Shown here piece after piece: positions 45,329 to 53,691 of a stretch of DNA of 64,000 nucleotides. The notes under the pieces were generated by a model. That model saw nothing but the letters and a program-made list of their open reading frames with translations, made no database searches and was not told the origin of the DNA. The DNA is taken from contig CANNBP010000015.1 of the NCBI GenBank assembly GCA_947502885.1, positions 62,001 to 126,000 of the forward strand, in the 5' to 3' direction. Each line of letters opens with the position of its first letter. Position 1 is the first letter of the stretch. Position numbers and translations under genes: made by a program. Origin of the DNA: an uncultured Aquimarina sp. Lineage in GTDB: Bacteria; Bacteroidota; Bacteroidia; Flavobacteriales; Flavobacteriaceae.

Positions 45329-46786
45329 TTATTCTACGTATAATGTATCTGCCTTAATTTCTTGTGTAATCCACTCTCTTAATGATTTTTCTCTAATGTT
45401 ATGTAAGCTATCAGAGACTCTAAATTTCCATTTAGGAAAAATAACCTGCACAGTATCTACTTTTAAGAAATTTGATTTTAAGACTTTTCCATATCCAAGA
45501 GCTTCTAAATCTGGATAACGAATTTTTGCATCTTTGGCTACATTTTTATAAGAAAAAGCGTTAGAAGCTACCATATTATTCTTTTCTATTTGCTTTTCTA
45601 ACTCTACTATTTTAGCTTTCAATTCGGTAACCTGAGTATTTAAAGCTTCATTTGTATTTTGCAATCTATCTAATTCGACTATTGCTCTATCATATGCTTT
45701 AGATACTTGATCTATTCCTCTTGATTTATTACCTCTAACCATTAATTTAAAATCACTGATTTTTGGGTATTTCAAGATTTCATTTTGGAGATCACTAATA
45801 GTGGCATCTGTAATCTCTCCATCAAAAAACAGCTTTAGTGTTTTGTTATCATAGCTATAGATATCTTTGCGCAAATAGAGGTTTTCATTGGCTTCTATTT
45901 CTTGCGCCATAAAATTCTCATAATCTCCTTGTGCTCGACTTTCATTCAATGTTACCCAGAAAGTATATATTGCTGGTATCATAACCATTAGAGCTACAAA
46001 TGATGCTAATCTTGCAATACGCTTACGCTTCGCAGAATTAGCATATCGAAGCATTGGAAACTTAAGTAATTTTAATACTAGAAATGTTGCTAAGGCAATA
46101 AAAATAGTATTAATAGTGAATAAGTATATTGCTCCTAATGCATACTCATATTTTCCTATCGCTAATCCAAACCCTACTGTACACAATGGAGGCATAAGTG
46201 CTGTGGCAATTGCTACACCAAAAATCACACTGGCAATTGTTCCTTTTTTGGTTCTAGCAATAATCAGAGCTAATCCTCCAAAAAAAGCAATCAGTACATC
46301 TCTAACATCTGGTTTGGTTCTTGCCAATAATTCTGAAGATTCTTCTTTCAGTGGAAACAACAAGAAAAACAACCAAGCTGTAAACACACTAAGTAAAACC
46401 ATTACTCCAAAATTAATCAGCGATTTTCTTAAGGTATCAATATCATTTACTGCAATTGACATTCCCATTCCTAAGATAGGCCCCATTAGAGGAGAGATTA
46501 ACATGGCACCAATTACTACAGGAATAGAGTTTGCGTTAAGTCCAATAGAGGCTATAAAAATAGAGCAAATCAAAATCCAAGCAGTCGCTCCCTTAAAAGG
46601 AATATCTGCTTTAATTAATTCTATGGTACTTTCTCGATCAGTATCTTCTCTAAAATCGAGTAATTCTTTCAGGAATTTAGAGGCACTTTTAAATAATCCT
46701 TTGGCATCTTGTTTTATAGCTTCTTTTTGTAGCTCTACTTTTTCGTCTTGCGTTTGTTCATTAGAGCCCTGTGTGTTTTCTGACAT
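45329..46786 (-). CDS. DUF389-family integral membrane protein
   Basis: A 485-residue inner-membrane protein of the DUF389/TIGR00341 family. About seven hydrophobic segments run between residues 70 and 280, including the family signature IGAMLISPLMGPILGMG (about 91-107) and VAIATALMPPLCTVGFGLA. A soluble C-terminal part (about 285-485) includes a coiled-coil-like stretch (LNTQVTELKAKIVELEKQIE). The transported substrate is unknown. It starts 2 bases after the mannose-1-phosphate guanylyltransferase gene, in a three-gene minus-strand operon. Confidence 0.88.
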   Translation of the reverse strand: MSENTQGSNEQTQDEKVELQKEAIKQDAKGLFKSASKFLKELLDFREDTDRESTIELIKADIPFKGATAWILICSIFIASIGLNANSIPVVIGAMLISPLMGPILGMGMSIAVNDIDTLRKSLINFGVMVLLSVFTAWLFFLLFPLKEESSELLARTKPDVRDVLIAFFGGLALIIARTKKGTIASVIFGVAIATALMPPLCTVGFGLAIGKYEYALGAIYLFTINTIFIALATFLVLKLLKFPMLRYANSAKRKRIARLASFVALMVMIPAIYTFWVTLNESRAQGDYENFMAQEIEANENLYLRKDIYSYDNKTLKLFFDGEITDATISDLQNEILKYPKISDFKLMVRGNKSRGIDQVSKAYDRAIVELDRLQNTNEALNTQVTELKAKIVELEKQIEKNNMVASNAFSYKNVAKDAKIRYPDLEALGYGKVLKSNFLKVDTVQVIFPKWKFRVSDSLHNIREKSLREWITQEIKADTLYVE

Positions 46787-46788
46787 AG

Positions 46789-47868
46789 TTATCCGTATTG
46801 TTCTCCGTACGTTTCTTTTACTTTTTTGAGTACTTCTTTAATATCTTGTTCTTTTGCCTTTGGGTAAATCAACAATACCTCATTTTTATCAACTACTATA
46901 TAATCATTCAACCCATCAATAACTACGACTTTATCTCTAGAAGTTCGTATCATATTACCCGATGCATCATTTGTTATTACTTTAGCATTAACAATAGCAT
47001 TATTAGCATCCGTTTTATTTAGTTTATCATATAATGAGCCCCAAGTTCCTAAATCATTCCAGTCAAAAACGGCAGGTAATACATAAACATTATTTGCTTT
47101 TTCTAAAATAGCATAATCAATAGAAATATTTTCTGCTAACGGATAATTTATTTGAATAAAATCGTTCTCACGTTCGGTATTATAGACAAATGACCCTTTT
47201 TCAAATAGAGAAGTCATTTCTTTCTGAAACTTGGTAAATGCACTAACAATACTTTTTACACTCCAAATAAATATTCCTGCATTCCATAAATAATTCCCTT
47301 CTTTTAAAAACTCTTTGGCTTTATCATATTTCGGTTTTTCTGTAAACTGAATCACTTTTTTTCTTATTCCCGAATCTTCTTTATCGTATTGAATATACCC
47401 ATATCCAGTGTTAGGAAATGTTGGTTCAATTCCTAAAGTCATCAATATATCATTCTCTGCACATGCCGAAAAGCTTTGTTTTAGGTTTTCTATAAATGCA
47501 TCTTCATCTTCAATCCAATGATCACTTGGTGCAACAACCATAACAGCATCTGGGTTGTTTTTTTGAATTTTTAAGGCTGCATACAAAATACATGGAGCTG
47601 TATTACGCATTGCAGGTTCTGTAACCACTTGTCTTTTTGAAACTTCTGGCAATTGCTCTAAAACCAAATCATTATAACGCTCATTAGTTAAGATCAGAAT
47701 ATTCTCTTTAGGAATCAGTTTTGCCAATCTAGAAAATGTCCGCTGAATCAAAGTCTCTCCAGTTCCTAACATATCATGAAATTGTTTTGGGAACTCTGTT
47801 GTGCTAACAGGCCAGAATCTAGATCCTACCCCTCCTGCCATTAATATGGCGTAATAATTTGTATTCAT
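46789..47868 (-). CDS. manC: mannose-1-phosphate guanylyltransferase
   Basis: Makes GDP-mannose from mannose-1-phosphate and GTP for surface glycans. The 359-residue protein has only the nucleotidyltransferase domain (no phosphomannose-isomerase fusion). The GTP-binding motif is MAGGVGSRFWPVS (about 10-22), followed by FPKQF. APSDHWI (about 107-113) and the FTEKP motif (about 158-162) are also present. It sits between the SprT-like and DUF389 genes with 2-3-base gaps. Confidence 0.93.
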   Translation of the reverse strand: MNTNYYAILMAGGVGSRFWPVSTTEFPKQFHDMLGTGETLIQRTFSRLAKLIPKENILILTNERYNDLVLEQLPEVSKRQVVTEPAMRNTAPCILYAALKIQKNNPDAVMVVAPSDHWIEDEDAFIENLKQSFSACAENDILMTLGIEPTFPNTGYGYIQYDKEDSGIRKKVIQFTEKPKYDKAKEFLKEGNYLWNAGIFIWSVKSIVSAFTKFQKEMTSLFEKGSFVYNTERENDFIQINYPLAENISIDYAILEKANNVYVLPAVFDWNDLGTWGSLYDKLNKTDANNAIVNAKVITNDASGNMIRTSRDKVVVIDGLNDYIVVDKNEVLLIYPKAKEQDIKEVLKKVKETYGEQYG

Positions 47869-47871
47869 AAG

Positions 47872-48468
47872 TTAGTTCAATAATTCAACTTCGGCATTGG
47901 GGTTAAAAAGATAAATCTTACCTGAATGCAATTCTACACACTCATAACGTTTTACTCTCTTATTGCCTTTTTTAAAGATTTTTCCGTTATATAATCTAAA
48001 AACACTTCCTAACGGTAACTCAAAGATATAATTTTTATCATTAGCAGGGTCATATTGTTTAAGTGCTAACGATAGTTTTTCATCTGTATCACTACTTGCT
48101 CGTGGGTTTTTAAAATGATGCGCTACAACAGGTAGCACTTTTGAAGGAAAAACTTCGGGGTTAATATAAGGCAACATTAATTGTTGAAAAGTACGTTTCC
48201 ATTCGACACCATGTGGTTTTATTAAGTGTCCATATTTCTCAAAAGCAACCAGATGAGCAATTTCATGAATCAGCGTAATTAAAAATCGATACTTATTAAG
48301 AGATGCATTAACAGTAATTTGATGTCTTCCATCTGGCATTTTTCGATAATCTCCATGCCTCGTTACTCGTTCATTAACAATTTTAAGATGTACGTTGCAT
48401 TTAACAATGAGATCAAATGCAGGTTCTACTGCACGGTCAGGAATATATCTAGCAAGTATATCTTTCAC
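47872..48468 (-). CDS. SprT-like zinc metalloprotease domain protein
   Basis: A 198-residue cytoplasmic SprT-fold protein; relatives include the DNA-protein crosslink protease Spartan. The zinc site is HEIAH (68-72) with a third histidine at about residue 86 (KPHGVEWKRTF). No DNA-binding zinc ribbon CxxC pair is obvious in the C-terminal part, although a cysteine is present in RYECVEL. It is the first gene of an operon with manC (3-base gap) and the DUF389 gene. Confidence 0.88.
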   Translation of the reverse strand: MKDILARYIPDRAVEPAFDLIVKCNVHLKIVNERVTRHGDYRKMPDGRHQITVNASLNKYRFLITLIHEIAHLVAFEKYGHLIKPHGVEWKRTFQQLMLPYINPEVFPSKVLPVVAHHFKNPRASSDTDEKLSLALKQYDPANDKNYIFELPLGSVFRLYNGKIFKKGNKRVKRYECVELHSGKIYLFNPNAEVELLN

Positions 48469-48515
48469 GATCGCAAAATACGAAATTTAGTGTACCCTAT
48501 CAATCCTCATAATTT

Positions 48516-49349
48516 TTATTTTCTTATCCACTTAAGATATATAAAAATCATTATTCCTAATAATAAAATTGGCCAGATGTAAAACAATGCCAAAGTAAGA
48601 TTCTCTAGTATTGTCCAACCAAATGACATACCATCTTTTGCCTTATCTATAAACCCAGGCTTATAACCTATTGGTTCTTTTTTAGGTGTGATAGTTTGGT
48701 ACATATCCACTTGAATTGTACTATAAGACACTTTAGTACTTAGATACTTTAGCCTTCCTTGAGCCGATTCAATTTCTTCCTGAAGTTTGCTTAACTTATC
48801 TTCTGTTCTTAAAAGATCCTCTACGGTTTTGGCCGATGTTCTTAAAATAGTTTCATAACGTGCCTTTACCTCAAGTTTTGTTTTCAATCGCGATGTAATA
48901 TCAACATATTCTTCTGTTACATCAATAGTAGATATATTTTTATAATCAACAAATTCTGCAAAACTACATATGCTATCCAAAGCCTCGTCAAACAAATTTT
49001 GTGGTATTCTTACAGTAAAACGGTTTTCTTTGGAGTAATTCGTATTTGTAAATCGTTCATCAGAAACATAACCTTTATATTTTTGAGCAATCTTTTTGAT
49101 CAATTGCGTTGCTTCTTCGACATTTACAACCTTAATTCGACAGTTAGCATTTTTAATAATTTTTATTTGACTACTTGTTATTTTTTCCTCTTCTTCAAAT
49201 GTATTTAGCAATGGTGTTTCACCTGTTTTTTCCAATTCAATATTCTCTGACACATTATCAAATTCTTTTACTTTCGAACAAGAAAAAAACATTAATAATG
49301 TGCTAATTATCATTACGTTTCTTACAATCATTAGTTTCTTTGTTTTCAT
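48516..49349 (-). CDS. DUF4349-family membrane lipoprotein
   Basis: A 277-residue lipoprotein with the signal ending in MFFSCSKV (Cys24). The DUF4349 domain spans about residues 60-270: an N-terminal beta part with KIIKNANCRIKV, a central coiled coil (LLRTEDKLSKLQEEIESAQG, about 186-205), and a C-terminal transmembrane helix (about 250-270). The N-terminal lipid and C-terminal helix would anchor it at both ends in an envelope membrane. The function is unknown. It stands 47 bases upstream of the SprT operon. Confidence 0.85.
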   Translation of the reverse strand: MKTKKLMIVRNVMIISTLLMFFSCSKVKEFDNVSENIELEKTGETPLLNTFEEEEKITSSQIKIIKNANCRIKVVNVEEATQLIKKIAQKYKGYVSDERFTNTNYSKENRFTVRIPQNLFDEALDSICSFAEFVDYKNISTIDVTEEYVDITSRLKTKLEVKARYETILRTSAKTVEDLLRTEDKLSKLQEEIESAQGRLKYLSTKVSYSTIQVDMYQTITPKKEPIGYKPGFIDKAKDGMSFGWTILENLTLALFYIWPILLLGIMIFIYLKWIRK

Positions 49350-49530
49350 TTTTTATATTTTTACCTTATGTTAAACTGAAAACAAACATATATTCAAACC
49401 ATATTTATTTATTGTACAACGCTTGTAAAAGCGTTGTAAAACATTTTACAAAACACAATCACTTAATTATCAAAAATTTAAAACCATAACTTCTGAAGAA
49501 AAAATAATATTTGACCTTCTTAAAAAAGCT

Positions 49531-50391
49531 GTGACAGAGCAGTTTTTAAAGAACAATACTTCTTCTAGTCATGATATTTCCGATTGGAAAGGACAGGATA
49601 TTGCACTATTTCAAGAAGATTTACAAAAGCGAACCAAAGCATCTATCAGCGAAAAATCCTTTTATAATTATTTTAAAAACCCTTCGGAAAAATTACCTCG
49701 TGTAGATGTTTTAAATTTACTATCACTGTATTGCGGATATACCAATTGGAGTGATTTCAAAACCAACCATCCAACATCTTTACAATCTTCAAAGAAGATA
49801 AATTTCAAAAAATGGTTGTTAGTTACATCTATAGGCCTTGGTGCATGTATTGCTTTATATTTTCTGACTCCGAATACAAATACCTATAACTTTTGTTTTA
49901 TTGATCAAGACAGAAATCAACTCGTCACCAAAATACCGATAGATATCATTATTTTAAACAATCAAGAATCTCCTTTTTATTCAAAGAGTGATAGTGCTGG
50001 TTGCTTCATTTGGGAAACAAAAGATGACTATATTCATTTTGTTATTCAATCTCCTTATCATAAAACCGACACTATATTAAGATTCGCTTCTTCAGGAGAA
50101 TCTGAGTATGTTCAAATGCAAACCGACGATTATGCTTTAATGCTTCATTATTATGCAAATGGAAAAATAAAAGATTGGCAGAATAGAAGAAGAGAATTAT
50201 CAAGAATAATTGCTAATGACGCAACTATTTTTCAAGTACTACCGCAACGTTTAGGAATTGAAATATATGCTAAAAAAGAGTTTATTAATAAGTTAACCAC
50301 TCCAACACAAAGCTTAAAAAATATCGAAATTATAGAATCCAAAAAGTTAAATGGACAGATTGTTAAATTAAAATTCAGGATTAAGTCATGA
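49531..50391 (+). CDS. single-pass membrane protein with N-terminal helical module
   Basis: Function unknown. The GTG start at 49531 gives 286 residues. Residues about 15-80 form a helical module ending in YCGYTNWSDFK, a pattern seen at the N-terminus of many Bacteroidota membrane proteins and reminiscent of a small DNA- or protein-binding domain. One transmembrane helix (about 94-112) follows, then a 170-residue periplasmic part. In-frame codons continue upstream to an ATA at 49486 with a gene-like sequence (ITSEEKIIFDLLKKAV), but no ATG exists, so the true start is uncertain. Its stop overlaps the next gene by four bases. Confidence 0.7.
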   Translation: MTEQFLKNNTSSSHDISDWKGQDIALFQEDLQKRTKASISEKSFYNYFKNPSEKLPRVDVLNLLSLYCGYTNWSDFKTNHPTSLQSSKKINFKKWLLVTSIGLGACIALYFLTPNTNTYNFCFIDQDRNQLVTKIPIDIIILNNQESPFYSKSDSAGCFIWETKDDYIHFVIQSPYHKTDTILRFASSGESEYVQMQTDDYALMLHYYANGKIKDWQNRRRELSRIIANDATIFQVLPQRLGIEIYAKKEFINKLTTPTQSLKNIEIIESKKLNGQIVKLKFRIKS

Positions 50392-50837
50392 AAAAATTTA
50401 TATATATTCTACTATTTCTTCTCTCTTTTGGGTGTGCTAACAAAAGATCGAATTCAAGAGATCTAGAACCCCATAAAACTTATGAATTAGAAAAAAAACA
50501 ACTTGATCTATCAGAAAATGATGCCTATACTCTATTAATCACACAAAAACTTGAGGAATATATCGACACAAAAACATTAGCAAAAGCTAATCCTGATTTT
50601 GTTATTAAAACCGATCAAAAAAAACTACTCTCCTTAGAAGAAGGAACTAAAATCAAGCACATAAATTTCATATCTCCTTTTGAATCTATTTCTGATTCTA
50701 TAAAAAAGGTAACCACCAGAGTCGTATTAGACCATAAAGTTGACACTATACTAACCTTTATCAAGACTTCTCAAATAGAGATTGACGGAAAGCAATTATT
50801 AACTACAAAGATTTCTTTTGATACGCTTAAAAAGTAA
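50388..50837 (+). CDS. small lipoprotein, partner of the membrane protein upstream
   Basis: A 149-residue lipoprotein with signal MKKFIYILLFLLSFGC (lipobox Cys16). The mature part is charged and was not assigned to a family. It overlaps the upstream membrane-protein gene by four bases (ATGA), so the two are coupled and probably act together in the envelope. It has no counterpart elsewhere in the window. Confidence 0.7.
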   Translation: MKKFIYILLFLLSFGCANKRSNSRDLEPHKTYELEKKQLDLSENDAYTLLITQKLEEYIDTKTLAKANPDFVIKTDQKKLLSLEEGTKIKHINFISPFESISDSIKKVTTRVVLDHKVDTILTFIKTSQIEIDGKQLLTTKISFDTLKK

Positions 50838-50859
50838 ACAAAAGCATTGCAGTTATTAA

Positions 50860-51540
50860 TTAAGGAGTACTACTTGATACTTGAAGAGTCTTTCCATTAT
50901 AAAACCGATTACCTGTAAGAGAGAAATCTTTGATATATGTTGCCATTTCTATAGCGCTTAATGGTGCTTGATATCCTGGAAATGCCTCTTCTAACATTTC
51001 TGTCTGCACGGCCCCCAGTGCTAATACATTAAAAGCGACACCGCTCTCTTTATACTCTTCTGCCCACAATTCACTTAAAGTTATTACAGCACCTTTACTT
51101 GAACTATATGCTGCTAAGCCTGGAAATTTCATACTACCTTGTATTCCTCCCATACTACTTACAGTAACCACATGTGATCCTGCTTTCATAAAAGGCAAAA
51201 CCAATCTTGTGATTTCTGCCACACCAAAAACATTAACTTTATACACAGCTTCAAAATCTGAGGTAGATATTTCTGAAAACGGCTTGTTAACCAACTTCCC
51301 AGCATTATTAATCAACACATCCACTTTTTCCCATGTGGTTGAAATATAATCAGTCATTTTTTTCAAATCCTGCTCATTACATATATCAAAAGAAAAAGTA
51401 TGTATATTTTCGGAGTTAAGTGCTCGAATAGGCTTTTCATTTCTAGATAATGCTAATACTTGATGGCCTTCTTCTGCAAATAGTTTAGCCATTTCATAAC
51501 CTATACCTCTACTAGCACCGGTAATAATAATATTTTTCAT
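50860..51540 (-). CDS. short-chain dehydrogenase/reductase (SDR)
   Basis: A 226-residue NAD(P)-dependent oxidoreductase with a Rossmann fold: TGASRGIG (8-15) for cofactor binding, NNAG (about 79-82), catalytic serine in VSSMGG and the YSSSK active site (Tyr and Lys, about 146-150). The substrate is not known; the family includes fatty acid, sugar and aldehyde reductases. Arg33 after the second beta strand (ALSRNEK) hints at NADP preference. It converges on the lipoprotein gene to its left and lies downstream of the M28 peptidase. Confidence 0.92.
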   Translation of the reverse strand: MKNIIITGASRGIGYEMAKLFAEEGHQVLALSRNEKPIRALNSENIHTFSFDICNEQDLKKMTDYISTTWEKVDVLINNAGKLVNKPFSEISTSDFEAVYKVNVFGVAEITRLVLPFMKAGSHVVTVSSMGGIQGSMKFPGLAAYSSSKGAVITLSELWAEEYKESGVAFNVLALGAVQTEMLEEAFPGYQAPLSAIEMATYIKDFSLTGNRFYNGKTLQVSSSTP

Positions 51541-51579
51541 ATAATTAAAAAAAAGGGTGGTTCTTTAATCGGTTACAAA

Positions 51580-52539
51580 TTAATTCCATTTAATTTCCTT
51601 TTCTGGTGTATTTAAAATTTTTGTAATCCCAAGAGCACAATTATTTACTAGTTCTGCCATGAATTTAAAATCCATTTCGGATACTTCATCATCTACATGA
51701 TGATAATAATCATAATTGGTAAAGTCAAAAGTCGAGATTGTCTGACATGGCACATTAAATTGCTTAAAGAAAGGATAATTATCACTTCTCATAAACAACT
51801 GATACTCCTTTGCTTTAGGAAGGTAACCTAATAGTTCACTCCCTACATACTCGTTTATTTTTTTAGCCATATTCGATTTCTCATATCCAGTAATATATGC
51901 TTTATATGACTTTTCATTTAGTGGCACGCCTATCATTTCGAAATTTATCATTACATACAAATCAATACCCCTTTCTTTCAAGACTTTAGCTAGGTTTTCT
52001 GACCCTAACAAACCTATTTCTTCTGCTCCAAATAAAACAAAAAGAACGCTTCGCTTATTATTCTTTAATTGAGAAAATTGCTTAGCCAATGCAATAACCG
52101 CAGTACTCCCTGCTGCATTATCATTAGCACCGTTTGCAATGGTATCTCCTTTAACCTCTTTTCCTTTTCCTATATGATCAAAATGCGCACCTACAATAAC
52201 AAATTCCTTTGCCAAAGTTGCATCCGTACCTTGGAGATATCCAACTACATTATAAGTTTGCTCTCCCTTAGCTTCAAAAGAATCTCTATATGTATCAAAA
52301 TAAGGTTTGACACCATATTTTTTAAATTCATTTTCTATAAATTTAGCAGCTTTTTCAAGCCCTTCACTCCCTGTTGCTCTCCCATTAAGATCATCATTTG
52401 CTAAAAAATTCATAATGTCCCCAACTTCTTTTTCTGTAGTCCTAACAGATATTGACCTCTTAGCAGTCGATTGAGCAACTACAATTTCTTTACATTGAAT
52501 AAAAGAAACCATAATCGCTAGTATAAATAATCTTTTCAT
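51580..52539 (-). CDS. M28-family zinc aminopeptidase, lipoprotein or exported
   Basis: A 319-residue exported peptidase of the M28 group (aminopeptidase or glutaminyl-peptide cyclase-like). The signal ends in SFIQC (Cys16), which may be a lipobox. The metal ligands are His119 (GAHFDH), Asp140 (GANDNAAG), Glu174 (GAEEIG, Glu173 catalytic) and a final His in YYHHVDDE. The fourth ligand, usually Asp in NxDMxG, reads Glu201 (NFEMIG), a conservative change. It lies 40 bases upstream of the SDR gene on the same strand. Confidence 0.9.
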   Translation of the reverse strand: MKRLFILAIMVSFIQCKEIVVAQSTAKRSISVRTTEKEVGDIMNFLANDDLNGRATGSEGLEKAAKFIENEFKKYGVKPYFDTYRDSFEAKGEQTYNVVGYLQGTDATLAKEFVIVGAHFDHIGKGKEVKGDTIANGANDNAAGSTAVIALAKQFSQLKNNKRSVLFVLFGAEEIGLLGSENLAKVLKERGIDLYVMINFEMIGVPLNEKSYKAYITGYEKSNMAKKINEYVGSELLGYLPKAKEYQLFMRSDNYPFFKQFNVPCQTISTFDFTNYDYYHHVDDEVSEMDFKFMAELVNNCALGITKILNTPEKEIKWN

Positions 52540-52739
52540 CGATTTTATTTTTAACTAATAATTAATCCCTTTGACTTCTACCCTAAACAAATAATATTAT
52601 CTATTGTAGATTCTTGGTTAACAAATTCCAATATTAAGTTCTTCTATTTCAAAACTCTTATAGTTAATTACAACTATTAAAAGAACAACTAAATATTGGC
52701 AAATCCCTAAATAACATGTAATACTCTTTGATTATTCGG

Positions 52740-52786
52740 ATAAAGATAAAAAAATGAGAGTTTTTCATCTCATTTTTTATCTTTAT
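52740..52786 (-). terminator. long AT-rich hairpin downstream of the T9SS remnant
   Basis: AAAGATAAAAAAATGAGA pairs with TCTCATTTTTTATCTTT across an 8-base loop (about 52742-52785), giving a long, weak stem. The sequence lies after the end of the decayed T9SS gene (52820) on the minus strand and was probably its terminator. It could equally act in the opposite direction. Confidence 0.55.
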
Positions 52787-52819
52787 TAACAACTAGAAAT
52801 AAATTATTAGCCAACAATA

Positions 52820-53535
52820 CTAATCCTTAGTTACTACTAATTTCTTAGTTATCTTATTTCCATTCTGTAAGACTATAATCTCATAAATTCCAGAAGGAAA
52901 ATCTTTTACATTTATTTTATTTCGAAACAACTTACCTCTTGACCTTACACTATTTTCATAAACCAGATTAGCGAACATATCATAAATTTTAGCCTCTTAG
53001 CCCCTTTTCTTTTACTATAAATAACTATGCTGGTATATGCTGTTGCCGGATTTGGATATAGATAAAATTTTAGCGGAAGATTACTCCCTCCTTTATTTCG
53101 ATTAATTTTTCTAATATTACCAATACCACTATACTCTGACACATAGATTGCGCTTCCAGATCTATCTGCTATTATTTCCGAAGGATAGGAAAATGTTGCT
53201 TCAGAAATATCTCCATCTGCGTCACCATTTTTGGATCCTCCAAATACTTTTACATCATCTTTTCTCCTAGGATTGATTTTAAAAATTTTATGCTATCCAT
53301 ATACGGTAGCAAAAAGCGCCTCTCTCGAATAGGCAATAAATGATAAATAAGGCAAATCTGTTCCCAAATCGGGGACATTTGCTATATATTTCAATTCTTT
53401 TTTACTACCACGAATTCTTAACTTATACACATCTCTACCAACAAAATTTCCAATATACAAATCACCTCCTGAACCAAAAGCTAGACCAACTGGCACATTT
53501 AAAGGCGTATCCTTATACAGTTCTTTACCTGATTA
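52820..53535 (-). pseudogene. remnant of a T9SS-secreted beta-propeller-like protein
   Basis: Three in-frame pieces read in order on the minus strand. The first (about 53526-53296) reads SGKELYKDTPLNVPVGLAFG and GDLYIGNFVGRDVYKL, typical of NHL/SMP-30-type propeller blades. A TAG at 53295-53293 interrupts it. The same frame then continues with HKIFKINPRRKDDVKV, a blade GDISEATFSYPSEIIADRSG and IYVSEYSGIGNIRKI, then the T9SS sorting domain start LKFYLYPNPATAYTSIVIY. A frameshift near 52990 moves to AKIYDMFANLVYEN, and the domain ends GIYEIIVLQNGNKI, KKLVVTKD, stop at 52820. The 5' part is missing. Another stop (TAA) lies near 53529. Confidence 0.8.
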
Positions 53536-53633
53536 CTTTTATATTCAATCTCGATTGTTATCATAGCACGCGTTATTAACAACAATAAAGATAAATGTTT
53601 CAGATCATCATTGACTCTTTAAATTTATTGCAT

Positions 53634-53668
53634 AAAAAAAGTGTATTTAAATTAATAAATACACTTTT
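53634..53668 (-). terminator. intrinsic terminator of the pdhC gene
   Basis: On the minus strand, GTGTATTTA and its complement (53641-53649 and 53656-53664), extended by A/T pairs, form a stem followed by seven T residues (53640-53634). It lies 24 bases after the pdhC stop and ends the pdhA-pdhC unit. Confidence 0.85.
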
Positions 53669-53691
53669 CTTTATTTTGTCAATACCTTATT

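Noticed and set aside
46116..46829. 237-codon open frame on the plus strand
   Set aside because: Antisense to the DUF389 and manC genes; repetitive composition and no domain features.
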